Positions 58,691 to 64,000 of a DNA stretch of 64,000 bases are shown here, one piece after another. Within the stretch, counting starts at the first letter, position 1; each line of letters begins with the position of its first letter. The DNA comes from Mesorhabditis belari (lineage: Eukaryota; Nematoda; Chromadorea; Rhabditida; Rhabditidae): NCBI GenBank assembly GCA_958450365.1, contig CAUEEP010000927.1, forward strand, positions 1,975,001-2,039,000. Reading direction: 5' to 3'. The notes under the pieces were generated by a model that was not told the origin of the DNA, did no database searches, and saw only the letters and a program-made list of their open reading frames with translations. A program made the position numbers and the translations under genes.

Positions 58691-59243
58691 CTTTTCGAGC
58701 ACAAAATGACAATCTAGTTCGCTACCGCTACTCGCTACTCACTAATTTTTTGACTGTTTGAAGATTGTCGAACTTTTTTTTCGGCTGGTGAATGCCGAAC
58801 GGATCTGAATAAACAAAAAGCTGAATAAGAAATACGAGGAGAGCGGACGAGAAAGCACTTTGCAACTTAGTTCCTAAAGCTTGAGTGCTGAGTTGATTTT
58901 GCCGTTGTGGTGGCTAGGGCATTTTGGGCATTTCACAAGAATGACAGCAATATCCCCATTACTCAAATGTTGGAAAGAAAAACTCGAAAAAGAACCGATT
59001 TTCTGCCCAGCGGGACCGAATCCATGCACTAGCTGTTCTCAATATCGTCAGCATTGCATCGATCTGATAAATAATATTGTGATACCTTTTTGAACGGTAT
59101 TGTAGTTTTAAGCGATCATCTTCTTTAGAGGTTCTCTTTAATCATAAAAGCATCCAAACAAAATGAAAATCATGCAGAATAGAAAAGAAGAATAACTACT
59201 TTATACATAACTTTTAAATGTTTATTTACAGCAAGATACTAAT
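58691..59243. other. Interval between cassette C and the second mariner
   Basis: No assignable gene. A plus frame at 58881-59093 encodes a 70-aa sequence with KEPIFCPAGPNPCTSCSQYR, cysteine-rich and of normal composition. It could be an exon of something unknown, but splice context is unclear. Confidence 0.4.
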
Positions 59244-60255
59244 TATTAGGTTGTTCGGATATAAACGAGCGTTTTAGTAGTCGACAAAATTTATCTTAAA
59301 AACAGAAACAACACAATTTAATCCAAAATATATTCACCATTACTATTGATTACTTCTTGCCATCTTTTGCGAAAAGAGTTGATGCCGTTCTTGAAAAACT
59401 CAGCCGGCTGTGACTCGGAAAACTTGGCGACGCAATTTTAGACATCTTCACGGGTTTTGAATTTCTCAGTCACCAAAAGGTTTTGCATCGACCGGAATAA
59501 ATGGTAATCTGAAGGAGCCAAATCGGGAGAATATGGCGGATGTGGTGGTAGCTCCCATCCTAGATTCTCCAGTTTTTGCTGAGTGACTTTTGAATGAGAG
59601 TATCATTGACCCGGTCAAGTTGCTGTTTGTAGAGGTCTGATGTGACTGTTTGGCCGGGTTGTAGAAGCTCGAAATACACAAGGACCTTGTTATTCCACCA
59701 TACTGAGAGCATCACTTTTTTCCCATGAATATCCGGTTTTACGGTCGGATTTGGCCGTTCTCCTGGTCCTAGTCATTTCCGTTTTCGAATAGTATTATCG
59801 AAATGGATCCACTTCTCATCTCCAGTAACGAGAAAAACAAAAAAGCCAGGCTCTTTAGCGTGGCGGATGAGAATTCCGGCCACAGCCACTTGTTAATTCT
59901 TGTTTGCACTGCCGAAACTCGTGAGGAAGCCTTTTTTCGCAGCTGATCGTATTTCCAATGGCGTGGAGATGCTCATCAATAGTAGAATTTGAACATAGAA
60001 ACTGTTGAGAACTGAAAAAAAACTGAAACCTGGATCCGATTCGATTGCAGCCCTCAAAAAATCGTTGTCTACCGCTTAAGGTTGACGAAAGTGTTCTTCA
60101 TCCTCAAGACTTTCACCACCATTCCGAAAGCGTTGGAACCAGGCCCGACATCGGCTTTTGGACATTACATCATTCCTAAATGCTTTGACCAAATCTCGAT
60201 GGGATTTCGCGGATGTTTTGCCCAGTTTAAAGTCGTAAAGTAGGCAGACACGAAC
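59244..60255 (-). pseudogene. Decayed mariner-like element (second lineage)
   Basis: Starts ttaggttgttcggatataaa, the same terminus as 37487-38065. On the minus strand the C-terminal half is legible with stops: QQKLENLGWELPPHPPYSPD, then LAPSDYHLFRSMQN and NGINSFRKRWQEVI; further on the N-terminal half (HLHAIGNT-like, then RAWFQRFRNGGESLE-like) is degraded. The other terminus is not seen; a Tc1-type fragment begins directly at its end. Confidence 0.8.
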
Positions 60256-60261
60256 TTGATT

Positions 60262-60845
60262 GACACGAACTCAACCTCTCTCCATATCTGCAAAGTCTTC
60301 CACAACACCAACTCACCCTACAGCAAGACAACGCCAGCATCCACGTCAGCCAAGCAACCCAGTCATGCTCCCCCGATCTCAACCCCATTGAGAATCTGTG
60401 GGGAGTGCTTGCCGCTCGAGTTTATGGCAATTCCACACAGTACTCAAATGTTCAAAGATGCCATTACCCGCGAGTGAAATGCCATTCCAAGAAGCACCAT
60501 CAAGAAGCTAGTTAACATCATGCTGAGTCGAATATTTGACGGAATCAGTCTTCAGGGACAGACAACAAAATATTAAACTGTTATTGTTATAAATAAACCT
60601 TGTTATCATAAAAATTGAACAAAAATGCAACAACGACACCAAAATTTGCGTATGGTTTTGGTATGGTTTTGCACCGGGTGCATTTTCGTTTTTGGGCTGT
60701 TACATTTTCCCTATTCATGCTATGTCGACGATTTTTGGGATTTAAGGGTTATTTTTGGTCCTGGATCTAACTACCTTTTCAGTTTTTTTGTCACTGGCAG
60801 AAAATTGAAATTTAGGGCGTGGCGTATGGTTTTGCACCGCACTGT
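60262..60845 (+). pseudogene. Tc1-type transposase 3' end and right terminus
   Basis: The plus strand shows LQQDNASIHVSQ, then a shifted SPDLNPIENLWGVLAARVYG, and KKLVNIMLSRIFDGISLQGQ before a stop near 60573, all typical of Tc1-family transposases but in three frames. Downstream ggtatggttttgcaccg recurs at 60653-60680 and at 60826-60842, ending cactgta. This is like the inner and outer direct repeats of one long terminal repeat. The left half is missing. Confidence 0.75.
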
Positions 60846-61115
60846 ATACCTCAAACCCGCTCCGATCACACAACTGTCCCAAGTGCAATCGACCAATCTC
60901 CGAATAAAAAGCTATCGAATTAATCAAGATAGAAAAAGAAATGCGAACCCAAGCCAGAATTCCAGGGAAAACTATTATCTATAAATATTTTTAACTAAAG
61001 AAAGAAAAGAAAGAGCAATGACCAACAATATGAAGGAAAAGAGAATTTCTTGGCGAGAATCAAAATGTGTGCAAAAAGAGACCAAACCTTGACAAATGTA
61101 GATGGTTGCCCATTT
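60846..61115. other. Short non-coding spacer
   Basis: I see no gene or repeat partner between the Tc1-type terminus and cassette D. Confidence 0.5.
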
Positions 61116-62997
61116 AAAATGTCATTTTTATTCAAAAATAAAAAATATTTTATGATGCGGTTGATTTATATACAGAAACAGTGCAAAATGTGCCAAGAAT
61201 AGTCTCGGCTCTTTTATTGTGATTTAGAAAGGCCCAGTGAGTCCACCAAGGCAATCGATTCCGGGAAGACAGCTAAACAAAATGCTTTTTCATTTTAAAC
61301 TCTATTAACGATATTAAACGAAATGTATTACGGAATAAGGTTTCCAAAAAGCAGCTCGATAATGGCTTTGAGGAGAAGGCAAACCAGGTTGGTGACAGTG
61401 TTCAGGAGGCTTAGTTCGTGGAGACATTCGGCGTCCACCTGACAGAGTGAAGTAGATTAGCCAGAATACAAGACACTAACCAGGCTCCACAGCGGTGACA
61501 GGACTTGCAAAATTTGAAGACAAAGGCTAGCGTAGAGATTGGTGTCCCCAGTGACCACTCCGCAGAGAAGGTACTCAAGGTTGACCTCCAACTCCAATCC
61601 GCACGGACCTTGTGGAACGATGACAACGGTTGGAAGGGAGACTCCACCCTATAGTAGTATTCGATGTAATCAGAGTTTCTTTAATTTCAGCAAAGCAAAA
61701 TAGTATTTCGTTAACTGTAAGCTAATTTTTATCCAACCTTGTAGATCTTAATGTGCTTGAGGGTATACTCGTTGAAAGTCGTCCCATTCACCGTTTTAGT
61801 CGTCTTGTCCAAGATTTCCACGTGAGAGACTGAAAACATTTTTGCTAGGTCTTTTAGAAAACTGGTTTTATTCGTGATTGTTCTTACAGTACAGTTTCTT
61901 GGAACAACCCTGGATCTATTTTTGATTTAATAACAATACAATTCACACCTACCAAAATCGAGGATACACTCTAGTGCAGTCAAATCGGGAATGACTGGGC
62001 AATGGCAGGCATCACTGCCCGAAGAGACTGCCGGGACTCCTGCCCACGACGGGGCGATGAGAAGACCGAAGAGGAAAATGATTGCAAAGTGCATTTTGGA
62101 TTGTAAAAGTTTCGAATGCAAGAAATGAGTGATGAATTTTCACCCACAAACTCTTCATTTTATACTCTCGCTCTGTGTTTATTGCAGCAAAGGATCTCTG
62201 GTTAACAACGCTGTATTTGTTTTGCATATTCCTCGGGAACATGCAAAATTAAATGCAAATTTAGCTTGGGAAACAGTGTTCGGTAATAGTCGATCAAAAG
62301 TTGCCCACTTTTACATGCGAAATTCGATGTTTTTTGGACGCCTAGCAGAAAGCATTTAGTTTTTGTTTGGAGGCGTAAATACACGTAAAAGAGGCAATTT
62401 TGCATTCCCTGTTTTTTGCTGAATTTTTTGAGGTAGACGAAACAAGGAGTATAACAAGTGCACTGAAGAATGCAAACTGAATCTCAAGATGAGTTGTGCA
62501 CTCATTTGTTCAAATTTTATATCATTTCACTTCATATGTTAGTGAAACCGAAAAAATTATATCATTAACTTTTTATTTCAATTTGAGTTTTTTAGATTAA
62601 ATAACAACCGCGCATACCTCGGCAACAAAACGATGGATTTGAATGAAATTTTTAGCAGATTTACATAATAAAAGCCCTAGATATATTGTAACGGCCAAGC
62701 GCTTTTTTAGCGCTACAAGATGCACTATAGAAGAATTCAAAACTTTAGTTTTAATGGCTTGAATCAAAGGTAAAAATTGTGTGCTTTTTAGAGTGATTTT
62801 TATCTATCATAGACCCTTGGAAAAAATGCTGAAATGGAAATCCCGGTCTTAAGAAGACGTATAGCTCTGGGTCAACCACCAATTCCGTTAGCCGTTTCTT
62901 AGACTGTTTTTTTGTTAATTAATCTTTTTTTAGTGTTTTTATCACTTTAGGTAAGTTTTAGTAAGCCATACTTTTGAATTAATCTTCAAGTTTAGCA
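61116..62997 (-). repeat. Cassette copy D
   Basis: Inverted copy ending at gattaatcttcaagtttagc, the complement of the start of copy C. The upstream Tc1-like end seen in B and C is partly deleted here (atattgtaacggccaag near 62683). Confidence 0.9.
61224..62094 (-). CDS. Secreted TIMP/netrin-module-like protein, copy D (five exons)
   Basis: Exons on the minus strand: 62094-61953, 61829-61738, 61648-61481, 61438-61332, 61272-61224; phases intact, 186 codons including stop. SGSDACHC as in copy C, but VLSPLW as in A, so the copies show a mixed pattern. The first donor is gtaggt as in A. TATA box and AATAAA (complement of tttatt near 61212) are kept. Confidence 0.82.
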
Positions 62998-64000
62998 TCG
63001 AGGCTTAAAGCTGCAATATCATTGGAAAGCAAAAGTAAAGAATTTATGTGGGATGTTAGTGTGCTTCCAATCAACGTCCAATCAATGTAAACAATCCCAT
63101 CAACAAAACGAAACAATGAAGTCGATTCAGAAACGAGAAAAATCAACCGGAGAAACTCTCATCACAAAGACAAACAAAAATTTTTCGAAAGATTCATCTT
63201 TGATGGAATCCAAAGTCATTATGAAATGGGGGAAAGATTCGAAGATTGATTTCTGATAGTACACGTCTTTAGCAATCTTTTCATATATCAAATTCCTCAA
63301 TGCATCTCGGAAATTGTTGCAAAACTGACTGAAAGTTCACACTTTCTAGAAAAGCAACTCACATTTTAAAGAAGAAATTTTTAACTGGATCTAATTACTA
63401 AATTTGTTTCTTATTATCTCACTAATGCTTCTTTTTTCTATTTATTTCTCATGAGTAAACTTTTACGCATAATTCAGTGATCCCAGCTGGAGGAAATGAA
63501 TGATCCAAGGTAAACACGAGAAAGTCAATGTTCACACCAAATGACATTTGTTATTTTCAGCTAAACTTGCGCAAACTGAGGCTTTAGTCCAGTTTGTTCG
63601 GCTATGATTGACCTATTCTTCCTTTTAAACGAAAAATTGGACCCAAAGACGAGCTTGAGCTTTGCTAAAAACTTCATCAAACCAAAATTTGTTCCTGTGA
63701 CGACTCTAATGACATCAGGCCAAGACTTTAATGGTGACGCCGACGAAAATGAACAGGGATCAGGTAAAAGCTGTAGGGAATCAGCTTCATCATGTGTATG
63801 ACTGCTTTTAGGACTTCTCAAAAGTATGACTGACACCGTACGGAAGCCCAAAAGGCATCGTGGTGTCAGATTAAAGTTAATATATAAACTAAGCTTTTTA
63901 GCCAAACACTTTATTTATCTACATTATATGATAATCTGTCGTACATAAGAGATTTTCAAGCTAAAGAAGATTTTAAAGAAGTGTCGCGTTTTTCCAAGGA
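62998..64000. other. Right end of window with inverted repeat S copy
   Basis: The segment at about 63310-63660 is the inverted S repeat (see 41690 and 53155). A plus frame at 63604-63801 (LNEKLDPKTSLSFAKNFIKP, with an acidic DFNGDADENEQGS tail before gtaaaag) and one at 63053-63256 (Lys/Ser-rich) have no clear family. A real gene may start near here and continue past the window. Confidence 0.4.

Noticed and set aside
47836..62997. Possibility that the cassettes are a giant Maverick-type or viral element
   Set aside because: No polymerase, integrase, capsid or ATPase frames are present; the only genes are the TIMP-like copies and Tc1/mariner transposases.

Overview
The window is nuclear DNA from a rhabditid-type nematode. 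Genes have many exons, introns are mostly 40-60 bp with a strong TTTTCAG acceptor, several start codons sit just behind a perfect acceptor (the usual sign of spliced-leader trans-splicing), and Tc1/mariner-class transposons are abundant. Nothing looks bacterial or viral. Most gene calls come from exons joined by hand with matched reading phases; no database search was possible.

Layout. 1-4.7 kb: AT-rich, no convincing gene, small repeats and a perfect 22-bp hairpin. 4.7-7.0 kb (-): divergent B-type cyclin. 10.7-13.9 kb (+): nine-exon globin. 14.8-15.7 kb: foldback repeat. 16.9-19.0 kb (+): complete kynureninase (flu-2 type). 19.2-23.4 kb (-): vps-52 (GARP tethering complex) and, just upstream on the same strand, the Golgi Qb-SNARE membrin (memb-1). 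Their spacing and acceptor-adjacent starts suggest an operon whose products both serve Golgi membrane fusion. 23.9-24.6 kb (-): a small acidic protein. 24.7-42.7 kb is almost gene-free and surrounds one three-exon gene at 31.8-33.3 kb whose BH3 motif, N-terminus and C-terminal tail look like the BH3-only cell-death activator EGL-1. 43.9-45.3 kb (-): an unrecognised gene with an internally repeated exon. 45.9-46.5 kb (-): relic C-terminus of an integrase-type transposon protein with an in-frame stop.

47.8-63.7 kb is the most remarkable part. Four nearly identical copies (+,-,+,-) of a 1.4-2.3 kb cassette each carry an intact five-exon gene for a secreted, cysteine-rich protein of about 185 aa that resembles TIMP/netrin-module proteins. 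The copies form two head-on inverted pairs. Between and around them lie a near-intact DD34D mariner, a second mariner lineage, a Tc3-like element with ~205-bp inverted repeats, a DD37D (maT-like) element, Tc1-type fragments, a Helitron-like end and a long hairpin. An unoccupied paralogue of the Tc3-like insertion site lies at 40.7 kb.

Limits: first exons of some genes, non-coding RNAs and boundaries of degraded repeats are uncertain. Family names rest on recognised motifs.
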